From the NCBI GenBank assembly GCA_033032865.1, contig JAWHQI010000228.1:1550001-1614000 (forward strand): a DNA stretch of 64,000 nucleotides, given 5' to 3'. Position 1 is the stretch's first letter. Each line of letters starts with the position of its first letter. The notes under the pieces were generated by a model. The model was not told where the DNA came from. It made no database searches and saw nothing but the letters and a program-made list of their open reading frames with translations. The position numbers and the translations under genes are program-made. Positions 45,901-58,032 of this stretch are shown piece by piece. The DNA is from Dactylorhiza incarnata. Its lineage: Eukaryota; Streptophyta; Magnoliopsida; Asparagales; Orchidaceae.

Positions 45901-47437
45901 GGGCCTCCTTCCTTCCTCATTTCCCAGCCATCTGCTGTCCACCACTGTCGACCACCACCACCACATCCATTGAGGTGGTGGCCATCGACTGGGGGCGACA
46001 CGGCCGCCTAAGACGGCGTCTCCGGCAATCCCGAGAAAAAAATAAGCACAAGATTTCTCCATTAGCTCACATGGAATCAGGATCAATTGAGCCAGATTTC
46101 TCTCCTAATTGATCTAGATGGCTAGCATAGAGGGAGGTGAGGAGAAACAGACCTAGATTGAGTTTCGGAGTGAGAATTCTAGCAGTTTGGCATGGCGACG
46201 ATCCTCTCCGGCGAGTTGGCCTGAAATCCTGATTCTCCACCAAAAGCACTAATCTCAGGGGCTGGCTCGACTCCTTAGAGGCTTCTGAAGGTGATGGAGG
46301 GGTATAATCGGAGTGAGGTTGGCTGGTTGTGGTGATTTGAAAAGGGGGTGGTCATCCATGGGCTATGGATGATCCTCCTTAGCTCTAAGTGTCCACCACC
46401 ACTGGAATTCTGTTGGACATCACTGTTGGAGCTCAGTGGAAGGCTTGTGCAGAGGAATGGAGGGCCAAGTGGCTTTCATTCCTTAAATTACTCCTTGTCT
46501 GCTCTAGATTTTGGGGGAAAGCCCAAAATTTCCCCCATGCATGTCACTGCATGTTGAATTTAGTGGGTAGGGGATGTAATTATGCATGTGCGTTGCATGA
46601 TGGGCTTACCATAAGGCCTTAGCCCGTTGAAATTGGCTTGGGCTCTCATTTCCCCATATTTGGTCTAGATTTGACCAATATTGACTTTGAGGTTGACTTG
46701 GTCAATTTGATGAGTGGGCTAACCCCACTTGATGGTCATAAGTCCCATGACACTAGTTAATGTTCATTGGGCTATGTTGGGGCCTTGATTGGGCTAATTG
46801 GCCCATATGGTGTGAATTTGACCCAAATTGGCCTAAGTTTGTCTTTGGTCAGATTGGATGGATTGGTTGACCAATTGATGGGGCTTGTGGTTCCATTGGG
46901 TCCCTAATGGGGTTTGAAGGTTCTGGGTGAAGCCAATTTGTCCAATTGAAGAATAATTGAACCTTGATTGGTTTGATTTGGTTTGTGTTGACCAAGAGTT
47001 GAGTTTTGTCAATTCCTTGAAATTGGGTGGAAACAATTATTGATTATTGACCTAATGACATCCATTAGTGATTAGGAGGACATATGTGAGGTCCATTTAA
47101 GGTATTGAAGGTCAATTGATCCTAATTATGTTAAATAGGGCTATGTTGACCCATGTTTGACATTGGTCATTTTGGCCTATTTGGTTGACTAATTGATTAG
47201 GCTTTTGGTCAATTGAGTCTCCTTTAGGGTTATGGGCATAGTGATGGGGTCAATTTACACTTGTGAGTTCAATTTGGGTTAATTTAACTTAAGTTGACTT
47301 GTATACCATAGTGGACCCTATGTGAGTTCACCCTACTCAATGAGTCCTAAGGTAACATCCTTGCCTCAACTCACCATTCTCACCACAGGTCATGCCCTAA
47401 CACTATCATGTGTTCTAGTAGGTTTAGGTATGTTACA

Positions 47438-49352
47438 TCAGGTACCAAGGATGTATCCACCAGTCTTCTATATCAGCACAACTTGCGGTTAGCCTGTCCT
47501 AATCATGATAACCACATGGTGTGGTTACACATGGGTAATCACACATGTATTCTAACAATAAGTATATCTTGTGGTTAGCCAGACCTAACTGTCATGACCA
47601 CATGGTGCGACTTCACAAGGGTGACCCCACATACATATTTACTAACCTAGAGAAAACCCCTTATGATTTGATATAACATATTTATTAAGTGATTTAGGAA
47701 TTGCCTATAATAGGTATAGAAAGGCGATATGTTGTATTAGAATGACCTATAATCAGGTACATGTGATATGTTGTGGTTAAAAGGAAATTCTACTCAGATC
47801 TCAAGTATTAATCCTACATCGGATTCTGTCCACTCAACAATTAGATATACATTGACAAGTATTTGACCAACAAGTAACAGAATGTTGATTTCTCTACAAC
47901 CATCTGTCATCAATATCAAAGCATTTTAAAACCTATATTGAGATTACTTTTAAGTCGTTATTGATTCATTTCATGAAGGTATATATGTTCATTGACACTA
48001 AAAATGGAAGGCATCAATTCTGCAGCAGTCATATATATGCCAAAAGATTTCGTATAGAATATTAGTTGTGCACTCATTCTTAATCAACTCTTCTTCTCTC
48101 CAAGATTTTGAATTCTCCTTCCCTCTAGAAGAAGATATCTCACCCTAACCGATAAGATCTCATCTCTTATAGTTATGGCTCTTCTTCTCTAAGGGGTGTT
48201 TCATCTTCCTGCTCAAGATTCCTCTCAAGATAGGATTCATGTTCTCATTATTGAATCTAGTTTTCCCTACTTATAAAAATTTGTCGATCGTTGCTGTTAT
48301 TCAAATAAGAATCCACACAGTGCTTCGAAGAGCAAGATCCTTTAGAGCTTCATTGAAGAAGGATTACGTTGTGGAAAAGATTTTCAATATTCCATTTTGG
48401 AAAAAATCATTAAGAATCTCTCATGAAAAGATTCAGTTGGTTGTGTAAATCACATTATCAAATCATCAATTGTATTGGTTTGTGAATCTCCTTATCATAA
48501 TATACAGTAAATTAGTTCTAAGACTCTTCTTATCAAAAGACATATCACTATTTAGTTGAATTCTTACCAAGGGGTAGAAGAGAGGGTATACCCAAGTTCT
48601 TAAGGGGAACCTCTATAGATCTTGTGTCTTCTGTTTGTATAGATCTCAATAGCTTTGATTATTATTTTTTGTGTTTATTAATTTTTGTGTTTATTAATTT
48701 TGTTGCTTGATAAATTAACTGTGACTTGAACTGTGAATGATTGTTGCTGAAAAACTAAGTTTATATTTACTCGCCTCTAAAGTAATTCTCAACACTTTAC
48801 CCTCACTTTCACCACCCATCTGAATTATTTTTTGCATCAAAGCTTTCTAATTGCATGAAAACCCCTACAAACAAACAACACTAAGAGGTAAAGATGGGTC
48901 ATCTAGAGAGACCACATACTGTGTAATAATTCTCCTTCTCACTAAGCATCCTACTAAAGCCTAGGTAGATAATTCTCCATATGCTCAACATATTGCAACA
49001 TATATAAAGGAAAGTAGTAACAAAAATTAATTGGGTGAGGGGTCACATGCATGAACCGTATTTCATATTGAGCACTAAAGTTAAGGAGCATATAATGCAA
49101 CTACAAGGTAGCATATGAATGCCTTATCCATGCACATTTAATCCTATTAGCATACTGCAATGTCCTGCGTTACCATGTCACCAAATTCTCAACAAGTCCA
49201 CATATGTTAAGACACTAAAAATGGATTCTCTTACTCAAATTGGGTCCTTCAGTCAATACTCATATCCAACATGTACAACATAAGAAGGTATGAATGACAC
49301 CACAACACAGGGTCTACAAACAAAGAAAGGGAACAAGAAAATGCTCCCTTGT
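47438..49352. other. Unassigned AT-rich DNA, possibly an old LTR
   Basis: No supported gene. Around 48560-48650 the sequence (GGGTATACCC, AAGGGGAACC, TCTTGTGTCTTC) recalls R-region sequence of some plant LTRs, but I find no paired repeat or borders. Direct similarity of 47500 and 47580 (GCGGTTAGCC/GTGGTTAGCC, CCACATGGTG) suggests a short degenerate duplication. Confidence 0.35.
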
Positions 49353-52300
49353 TGTAACATCCCAGAAAAAACTAGACCCCTAAAATGGTTTTTGTCATGA
49401 CAAGTGTCATGACAATGGAATAGGTTAGCTAAAAAAACCCTTAGGAACCTAGGTGGCTAGGTGAAAGACACATTGGTATGTAAATAACAATTTTGATCAC
49501 CTAGCCTAGGGTTTCCCAAATGGACTTCAAGGTGAAAAGTTGACCCCACCATGACACCCCTAACCCCATGGGGAGTTCCTTGGGTCACCATGGACCCATT
49601 TGAGTCAACCCAATCAATCAAATCCACCAAAATCAATTTTGGTCTGTAAATAATAATTTATGATTACCTAATCTAAGGTTAGTTCAATGGGACTTGAAAT
49701 GACTACATGATCCCACCATAACACCCCTAACCCCATAGGGAGTCCCTAGGTTCATTAAGGTCCAACTGGGGTCACCTAAATTGGTCATTTTGACCAAAGT
49801 TAACTCTAGCTTGAAATAAGTCAATCATCCCTATTAAGGGTCTATTAGGACTCAACTGATTATATTGATCAAACCAAAACTCTCCAAACCACTAAGGGAT
49901 GTCATTAGGTCATTATTGACCCATTGGGTTCAACAAAATTCATGATTTTGACCAAAAAGGCAAATTTGGGCAAAACTAGCCCAAATTAGCCTATGTAGGT
50001 TCAATTGACCCAATATGGGCCCCACCATGGCCCAATCCAACATTGATGGTGACCATGGACCCATGACCATCATGTGGGCCTAGTCCACTCAACAAATTGA
50101 CCAAGTCAACTCAAAAGTCAACACATGGTCAAATTGGCCTAAATTGGGCTCAAGAGAAATTAAACCCAATTCACATGGGATAAAGACCTCAAATTGGGCC
50201 CAGCCAGAAGCCCACTAGCATATTTACCTTCTCTACCCTCAATTTTATGAAAATTTGGAGCATGCAAGGCCAAAATTGGGATTGTCCCCAATTTGGGAAT
50301 GGGAGAAAATGGTTTTGCATGCATGAAGCTATGCATGGCCAAATTACCCACTCCCAATGTCTCCTCTCACCTCCCTCAGTAATTCCCTCTGAATGCATGC
50401 TAAAATTAGGCCAGGTGGTGAACAAATTCGAAACACCCCTATGTGGAACCCCCCCCCCCCCCCCGCCCCCTTAATGACATTTCCATAAATACCTCTCCTC
50501 AGCCTCAATCGCCTCCTATATCATCTTTAGTACTATGAGAGATGAAGAATCCCCCACTTGGGGAGGAAAGTCGTGCTCTGGATAGGGAGATCGGGCAATG
50601 AATGGAGCATGGATGGTCGTCCATGGAAACCTGAGTAACAAGGCTCAAAGCTCAAATTTTGGCATGGATTCCCCTACCCCTCCTCTCATGCTAGCTCTCC
50701 ATGTTCGTATAATAATTAGGGATTGTTGTTGTTTGGACACTTATGCCATTTTCAAATTTCAAGCTTTTAGACTGAAAATTGGTGATAGCGGGGGAGCAAC
50801 TCTGGCCACCCCGACCATGTGACCACCACCAATCGAAAGCCCCCACTCATGTGAAGCTTCTCCATCTGGGGTTTGGCTGGAGATCAAGAGTGGTGGCCAG
50901 ATTTTGGATCTAAAAATGGTTCAGAAATCTGTCAAAAATTGGGCTCATGGAGAATATGAATAGTAACTTTGTTTCAATAAGTTTTAAATATTAATAATAT
51001 TTTAATATGTTGATTTTATTATGTCACACTTAGTACACTGAATTGCAAGTTGATTTTTAGCCCTTTAGACCTAAAATCAGAAGAAGTGGTCAATATGATA
51101 TTGATGGTGCTCTATGTTAACATTTATTTGTCACTAATTTTGTGACATTTAGAGTAGTGTAGCTCCCTGGGCACACATCTTGGTGAAGGGTGTACAAAGT
51201 GAACCCTGGGTACTAAATTGAGTTCCCTTATCATTTGGCTCATCCAAATGAGCTAATTTTTGGTACATGCGTGGTTTATACCAAAACACACCGCATGCCC
51301 AAATCTGGGAAATTTTAGGAAATATTTTCCTAATGTTTTTGAAATTACATAATATTACATGCATGGATTAAATGAATGTCTAAATAAACCCAAATGAACA
51401 CAAAATTTTGGTGGGTGTCACTTTAGGGCGTAATTGGCCTCTGATAAAAACTTCAGAGCTTTTAGATATGTGCATGCATGGGAAAATACATTTGTATGTC
51501 TAGGGTCCTCAAGGTCAATGTGCCTAGGTCACATTTGGGATATTTGAACTATGATGTTAGTCTCCTCTCACTGAATGCTGATGAAATTCAATACATGCAT
51601 GCATAATGATAAAAAACACCATCTCTGAGAGTTTGGACCCATTTTGGGAAAAATTTCCCCAAATTCATTAATTAATTCAAATAATCACTTTTATGTGATT
51701 TTATTGATATAGTGGCTTTAATGATTGAGAAATACCCCAAAATCTATAATTAGCCTTATTAGGTTATATATCGTCTTGGGAAAAAATTTAGTTATCTTTA
51801 GAACTATTTTTCCCACTGAAATTCATATAATTCCAATATTGACCTTTTTGTCTTAGGAGGAAATACCCATGCAAGTGAACTTAGATTTGTATAAAATTTT
51901 GTCAGTATCATTTTTGGATCCACATAAACCTCTGTAAACATTCTTGGAATTTGTGGATTAAAAATTATAAGGGTCTATCCATTAACTTGGACATTCATGA
52001 TTTGTGTATTTATTTAATTTTGAAGAAATTACCTGATATAATGTTATGAATCTTTGTCAGTAATAATTTTGGATCATTATAAGTATCTGTAAATTTCCTT
52101 ATAAATTTTGGATGATTAATTTTGGTATTTCCCTCAATAACTAGAATATTCATATTTTATGAATTTATTAAATTATGGATTAAATATTGATTAGAGAATT
52201 AAGATACTTTTGAAAAATGTTTAGTTGGTGAATTTATTATGTCTGGAAATTTTTGAGGAATTATTGTTAAGGATTAGGATTTATTTCCAGTAGTATTATA

Positions 52301-53560
52301 ATTTATGCCAATTTTTGAGAAAATAAATTGTAAGGGTTTTATGGTCTAGAAGAATGTGAAATTCAGTTTATGGTTATTTTTGGTTAATCTTAGTCCCTTG
52401 TAATTTTCCTAAAACAATTGGATCAATATAGCTTAGGGTTCCTTTGTATATTTCCCCTAGGCCCTATATTTCTCATAAATGATTTTTGACAGTAAATTAG
52501 TTAGGGAAATTACCAAACCATGGATTTATCCTTAATTAAGCATGATTGACCTCTAGTAGACAATTTAGCCCACTTGGATATCAGAAAATAATACTTCATG
52601 TACAAAATGGGAAAAATCACTAAGTTAATATGCAAGGTTAAATAAGTAGGGACTCTTATTGGAATGTGATTCATCACAAGTATTTGACACCTTTAGACAT
52701 GTGGAACTTCATGAAAGCATCTTAGGTCAGTTGAATATGAAGATCGTATAGGTGTCTCATGTGGGCCTTAAGGTCATACTTTGGTTGGATAGTTGTTTGC
52801 GGATATCCAAAGTGTGAAAAATAGATTAGACCTCATTATGGGTCCCACACTCAACCCATCAGTATTATGTTATTATGTGGGAGTATACCAACCTTAGAAG
52901 GATAAGCCATCTTAGGATTAATACATAAGGGTGAAGTCGGGAAATGACTAAAGTTAACCCTAGCTTAAGGGTGATGAATGAATAGGAGTGTGGGTCCAAG
53001 TAAGGCTGGGAATTTAAATGTTTGTGTAGTTCCTATATGAAGAAAGGAACTCGAGGTTAGAATGTGATGACGAGTGAGTCAGCACCCGGTCACAAGTCAT
53101 AGTGGTGTTGGGGTTCAAAAGAACTACCCCCCTCCTAAGTACTAAGCTTAACTCATCTTAGGGACTTATAAACATCTGGAAATGAAAAAAAGGTAGGTCA
53201 AAAGGGGTAGTCACCAATAAGATTAAGTGCCTAAGGAAGAAGTAGGTTTGAGATGTCAGCCCATCATACTTCCTAGTACCGATGCATTCCCCTCACATGG
53301 TAGTCCTAGGGAAGCCCAAGGTTTACCCTAAATCGATAAGAATAACCATCATTAGACAAGGTTAACTTAAATAGTACTAAAAGTGCACACTCATCCTTGT
53401 TGAGGGATGGTGGACGTGGAATAGAAATGACAGTTCAATCATGCGAGCTCTAGGCTCGGGTTTGATAAGGATGGTTTTGTCCTGCAAGCGGTTAACTCGG
53501 TGATACTTGGCATGGAGGACTTGATATTCCAGTGAGTTGGAGGCTCAATTAGGGTGGGAC
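49353..53560 (+). mobile_element. LTR G, truncated chromovirus-like LTR
   Basis: Begins TGTAACATCCC and is alignable by eye with the solo LTR at 28385 (shared CTAGAC...TGGTTTT start, CCACCATGACACCCCTAACC block). A TTGACC/GGTCAA-rich part spans 49600-50150, a C run lies at about 50448, and an AT-rich part runs 50950-52900. Similarity to the solo LTR continues to about its position 32100 equivalent, then F-type sequence begins near 53560, so the last 1.2 kb are missing. Confidence 0.6.
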
Positions 53561-54894
53561 ATGTGGTGAGTGAAGTGAGTTTTGGCTAGGTAGTGGCCAT
53601 AGGATACATTGAGTTGTGTGAACTCACATGTGGTCCCCTATAGGATACAAGTCAACTTATGTCAGAGTAGCACAAATTGAACTCATACTTGTAAATTAAC
53701 CTCACCACTATGTCCATATGCCTAAAGGCGACTCAATTGACCAAAAGACCCATCAATTGGTGAAACAATTTAGACAAATTGACCAAAGGCAAATTTGAGT
53801 CAATATAGCCCAATTCAACTCACTAAGGTTCAATTTTTACTCATATGGACAAATTGACCCTACCACTAGATGGTAAACTCTTACAGGAGGGCTATGGACC
53901 CAAAAGCCCCATCCTGGGGTCATCAATTGGTCTAATTTGACCAAAGTCAAACTTAGGTCAACGTAAGCCCATCCTTCCCCCAATATGTTCAATTGACCCC
54001 CAAAACATGAAATTGACCCCAACCCAGTCTTAGAAAATCATAAGGGACCCAATTGACTCAAAAACACCATCATGAAGTCATCAATTGGCCCAAATTGACC
54101 AAAGTCAAACATTCACCAATTTGGTCAAAATCACACATATTCGATAAATTAGTCTAATTGAACCATCCCCATGGCCCAGTGAGCATAGGATAATATCATA
54201 GGATACATGACCATCACATGGGGGCAGCCACCTCACCAATTTGACCAAGTCAACCTTAAAGTCAACCATGGTCAAAGTAAGCCTTAAAGTTGAAATTAAA
54301 AAGGCCCAAATGAATTCCAAGTGAGTCTAAGCTTAGCCCAAGCCCATCCAGTAGCCCACATGCCATATTACCAGCCATGCCCTCTGGATTTAGTGGGGAG
54401 TGACATGCAGGGGGGACATTTTTGACTTTATCCCCAAATTCATATGGGACAAGGAGGAAATTAGGGAGAGTTTGCCATATGGCCCTCCTCCTTTCTGCCC
54501 AAGGACATATCTGAGCCCCATAATTCAATTCCAGCCATTTTCCGGCAAGGGAGGTGCCACTTGGCAGCAAGGTAGAGCAACCAAGGTGAGGCCGACCACG
54601 CCCGTATCAGTTGTCCCTACACAACCCTCCTCAGACCATTTGAACCCTTCCACGAGCTTTAAAAGGTGGAGAATAGTCGATCCAGCATATTGTAGTAGAG
54701 AATTTGGTGAAGGATAGCTATTTGGAACTAGTTCATCGTGGATCGCCGCCACCATGTCGCACCGCTACAACACACACTTTAAGCCCCCAAACAGGTTTGT
54801 TTCTCCTCCCCTCCCTCTGTCTAGAATCTAGATTAATCTAGGAGAGAAATCAGACTCAATTGAGCCCGATCCCATGTGAGATAGAGGGAGAAAT
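53561..54894 (+). mobile_element. LTR F, plus copy, left part
   Basis: From GACATGTGGTGAG on it matches the reverse complement of the minus F copy (47390 downward), including the TTGACC-rich region. It lacks the first about 45 bases. It is interrupted at 54894 by element 2. Confidence 0.6.
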
Positions 54895-56600
54895 TGATGA
54901 GTCCCATTTATATACACATATTTGGACTCATCTAGGCTTATTTTCATGCATATGCACATCATTTTTAGTCCTTTATTACTTATATTTAACTTAAACACAT
55001 TTCTTCACAAAGTGCACTCTTTGATCCCGTTATGGTGTGCAATTGCGCGCTTTATTGTTGGAGGCAAGCACATTGTGATCCCCATTCTTTTTCTGTTATT
55101 ATGCTTGTGCTGGAGGTGTGTTCCCAGCGTTTAGGTGTATTGTGCAGGTGGGCAGATCGTCCATATTGCCCAGAATTCATCCTGTATGAATCGCACGGTC
55201 ATGTGTTTTCTTGACGCACAGTCGGCTTCGATTGTGCGTTATGATCGGCTGGTCAATATGGTGATCTGCCCCGCTCGTGCATTTTCTTCATGCACGGTTT
55301 GCCTCAACCGTGCGCGAACAAAACGCACAGTCTCCTTTTGGTTGTCAAATTTCGAGTTTTCTGAATTTACCCGTGTGTTTTTACGCACGATCGGATTCGA
55401 CCGTGCATGAGTAAAATGCACGGGCGCGCCTGCTTCGTCTTCCTTGCCTTCATGCTTGTTAAATATTGCACGGTTCATGCACGGTCGTGCGTTCGACCGT
55501 GCCTGACCAATTTCTGACTATTTTTCTATAAAAGCGCAGATTTCCGCCCTAATCAGTATCGATCTTCTTTCCCGCACCCAAGAGCTCCAGTTCGCCGTTT
55601 TTTGCCGCTCCATCGCCGCCCACCTTCAGGAGGTGGTCCGGGCTTATTCTTCACGCCAATATTGAGCCGGAGTATCCTCTAGGCCTCCTCCATTATTCGT
55701 GCACCTCCAAAGCTCCATTTCAAGATACAACTTGTTGCATCCTTGGAGTTCTCCGGCGAGATCGTGGCCAAAGGCGATTTACGAGGAAGACGGGTCAACT
55801 AGAAGGAAGTGACAGCTCCTCTCTGTACGCCGGACATCATTCATGGACCGAGCTCAGACAAGGCATGACAACCCTTGATTCTGACCTTGAGTCCCGACAA
55901 GGCTTCGTGCCTTGGTTGTAATCTCACCCCCTCTATTTTGTAGTATTTTATATCTTAATTATGTGTGTGTATGAACTATGATTGAAAAACCCTTATATTG
56001 CATTTTAGTACATTTCATGTCTATGTGAAATTATCTTGTGGTTTATGCAAGTGAGGAGCGCACCCATCCATTTTCCATTCCACCACCGTGTTCGTGTGCC
56101 GAACTAGCAATTGCTAGTGGCGTGCTTGTCGACGAGGTGCTTGCGACCCTCATTCTGCCTGCCTACTCGCCCATCCGCCTAGTGAAGCGTGGCATAGCGG
56201 CCTGTGTAATCCATTCGCCTAACGAAGCAGCGCGCTCAAGGCCTGCACAGTTCGATTCCGCTTTCCTACTAGTCCATCCGCCCTTGCGAAGCAGCACGCT
56301 CAAGGCCTGCCTAGTCTCTATCCCACCAAGCAAAGCATTGCATAGCGACATTGCATAGGAGTAGTTTAGTTATTTTCTTTTATTTCCACAAACCAAATCA
56401 ACCCCTTCGCATCCATTCGACCTAAAGGACTTCGATCTCAATTCCTAACTCAATTGTTAACTCCACCTTACTGTGTTCCTTCAAGATTTGATACTCGGGG
56501 ATTTGCTCCTCGTTTTATATTACTTGAACGATCGGTACACTGTCGTTTTGTGCCACAGTCTTGCTACCACCTATAGCAGTGTGCTAAGATTTGCGCATCA
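54895..56600 (+). repeat. 5' LTR of element 2
   Basis: 1706 bp. U3 carries CACGGTCGTGCG, CGACCGTGCG and related inverted motifs between 55190 and 55505, directly before CTATAAAAG (about 55527). A long R/U5 follows. It ends GCGCATCA next to the PBS. Confidence 0.92.
55190..55505. promoter_or_regulatory. CACGGTCGTGCG inverted-motif cluster in the element 2 U3
   Basis: About ten copies or half-copies of CGCACGGT/ACCGTGCG and GGTCGTGCG, among them GCACGGTCGTGCG then GACCGTGC at 55479-55502. The 3' LTR repeats them at 60107-60421, and the fragment at 42317 has them too. Confidence 0.65.
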
Positions 56601-56606
56601 TGTTTT

Positions 56607-56624
56607 TGGCGTCGTTGCCGGGGA
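56607..56624 (+). other. Primer-binding site of element 2
   Basis: TGGCGTCGTTGCCGGGGA, one base different from the Athila PBS at 2855, starts 6 bases after the 5' LTR as in the complete element. Confidence 0.85.
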
Positions 56625-56855
56625 ACACAAACGTGTGAGTTTGTTGTAGAGGGAGATAAGAGATAGTAGTTCCTTCCAGTGTGTATAGCCTCTTTGTTAT
56701 TTTCATTTTGCTTCTTAAGTATATATTGTTAGTATTGTTTTTATCCCATTCTGTTTGAGACTTATAAAGCAAGTTTTTCCAAGTAGTTTTAATTGATTGT
56801 GTAGATTTTCTTGCAAAGAATTTCAATTTTTGTTATATCTGCATTCTTCAAAAAA

Positions 56856-57611
56856 ATGTATTCCTGGACTGAACCTAGCATTAATGACAGGATGAGCTAT
56901 TATATCGATCAAATGAGGGAATTAAATGCTACGTATCATAGGGGCTTTGTATGTTTAATTTGTAAAAGTGAAAATCATGTTTTGAAGGATTGCACCAGAC
57001 TTTTACCTACTCCAATTCCCAACTGTAGTCCTTCACATCCTCATGACAAAGTCCCTATCGCTCAGTCCTTAACCATGGAGGGAATCGAGCCCTCAACCCC
57101 CGAGCTTATTTCTTGCATGGACTCTTCACTTCCTGTATATGGCTTTACTCATAGTGATGACGATTACTCATTTGATGGCCAACATGGAGAAGATTGGGAG
57201 CTCCTAGATGCACCAGAGTGGGATGAGGAGAGTGTTCTCTCCAGCGGGGAGGTGTCTGCGGATCCTTTTGCGGAGGAACCAGATCTCTTATTTTCTGATT
57301 TTGACATTGATTATGTTCCTCCAGCTTTTTTGCAAAATTATTCTACACATATTTTTGATGATCCTGTCGAAGATTGTTTGCAGGGTGATGTTCTGGACCT
57401 CCAAGCTGCGCCTAAGTGGGATGACAAGGAAGACCTTTCTGATGAGGAGTTGTGCACCTCCTCATTGGTGAAGGAGATTTGCCGCACCACTGATGCCTTC
57501 GAGTTTTTAGATGCGCCTCGCTATGGCTCTTATGACACTGACTGTGATCAGGGTTGGGAACCTGCCAAGAGTGAAACCGGGACCACTCCTCCTTTGTTTC
57601 ATTTTTTTTAG
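56856..57611 (+). CDS. Acidic zinc-knuckle protein of element 2, first reading frame
   Basis: 251 codons from ATG 56856; the frame is open a little further upstream but without an ATG. A CCHC knuckle, CLICKSENHVLKDC (C-X2-C-X4-H-X4-C), lies near residues 33-46, so nucleic-acid binding like Gag nucleocapsid is likely. The rest is strongly acidic and holds three related blocks, LLDAPEWDEE, DLQAAPKWDD and FLDAPRYGSY, encoded at about 57200, 57397 and 57500. I do not recognise a family. It stands where gag-pol would be. The frame ends at TAG 57609-57611 inside a T8 run, and a second open frame covers the region and continues to 58032. Confidence 0.65.
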   Translation: MYSWTEPSINDRMSYYIDQMRELNATYHRGFVCLICKSENHVLKDCTRLLPTPIPNCSPSHPHDKVPIAQSLTMEGIEPSTPELISCMDSSLPVYGFTHSDDDYSFDGQHGEDWELLDAPEWDEESVLSSGEVSADPFAEEPDLLFSDFDIDYVPPAFLQNYSTHIFDDPVEDCLQGDVLDLQAAPKWDDKEDLSDEELCTSSLVKEICRTTDAFEFLDAPRYGSYDTDCDQGWEPAKSETGTTPPLFHFF

Positions 57612-58032
57612 TTCTTCATCCAGTTTATTTCCTAATCCTCTTTCTTATAATAATGATATTGATAAGTTCATCCTTCCCGCTTCCCCGCCTTCTTTAATGT
57701 CTGATATTTCATTTATCCCTCTGCAGGTGCTTGAATATCTAGACCCATTTTTCGGTAATTCTGTGTGGCAGTCTTGGAAGGAAAAGCAAATGGCAATGAT
57801 GAAATCAATCGTCTATTCTACCTCATCATCATTGCCTGCTTTTTCCTTGAAAGACTGGGTGCAGGGTGGTAAATGCTACTTCATCCATGACCGCCGATTG
57901 GAGGAGAGGAAGATGATGAAGAAAGATGAAATATGGAGATGGAAAGCTCCTTATCTTCTGGACTGCTGTTGTTGGGTCTTCGGACCCATTTCTTTTATTT
58001 CTAGTTACTATTTTAAATCAACTTACAGTTGA
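57612..58032 (+). pseudogene. Continuation of the element 2 coding region in another frame
   Basis: After the first frame stops, the next frame stays open to 58032 and reads plausible protein (EYLDPFFGNSVWQSWKEKQ, WVQGGKCYFIHDRRLEERKM, DEIWRWKAPYLLD) rich in Trp and charged residues. The frames meet at eight T residues (57602-57609), so a one-base length change there is the simplest cause. A splice acceptor-like TCCCTCTGCAG near 57717-57727 offers another reading: a second exon. No known domain. Confidence 0.5.

Larger units (their letters stand above)
42048..47437 (-). mobile_element. LTR F, minus copy (chromovirus-like LTR)
   Basis: On the minus strand it starts TGTAACATACC at 47437. A TTGACC/GGTCAA-rich part (46650-47320) comes first, then a GC-rich GGTGGTGG leader region (45940-46000), a long AT-rich part with three approximate repeats near 44750-45350 (ACATGCATGTG...AATACACCA), and the conserved hairpin at 42149-42165. 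The normal 3' end is missing; it stops against the SIRE-like LTR at 42047. It holds an LTR scrap at 42317-42961. No gene is supported. Confidence 0.6.

Noticed and set aside
45834..46622. Possible host exons in the GC-richer 45.8-46.6 kb stretch
   Set aside because: The stretch matches the GC-rich leader part of the other long LTRs (29400-29800, 61540-61700), and no conserved protein domain is visible.
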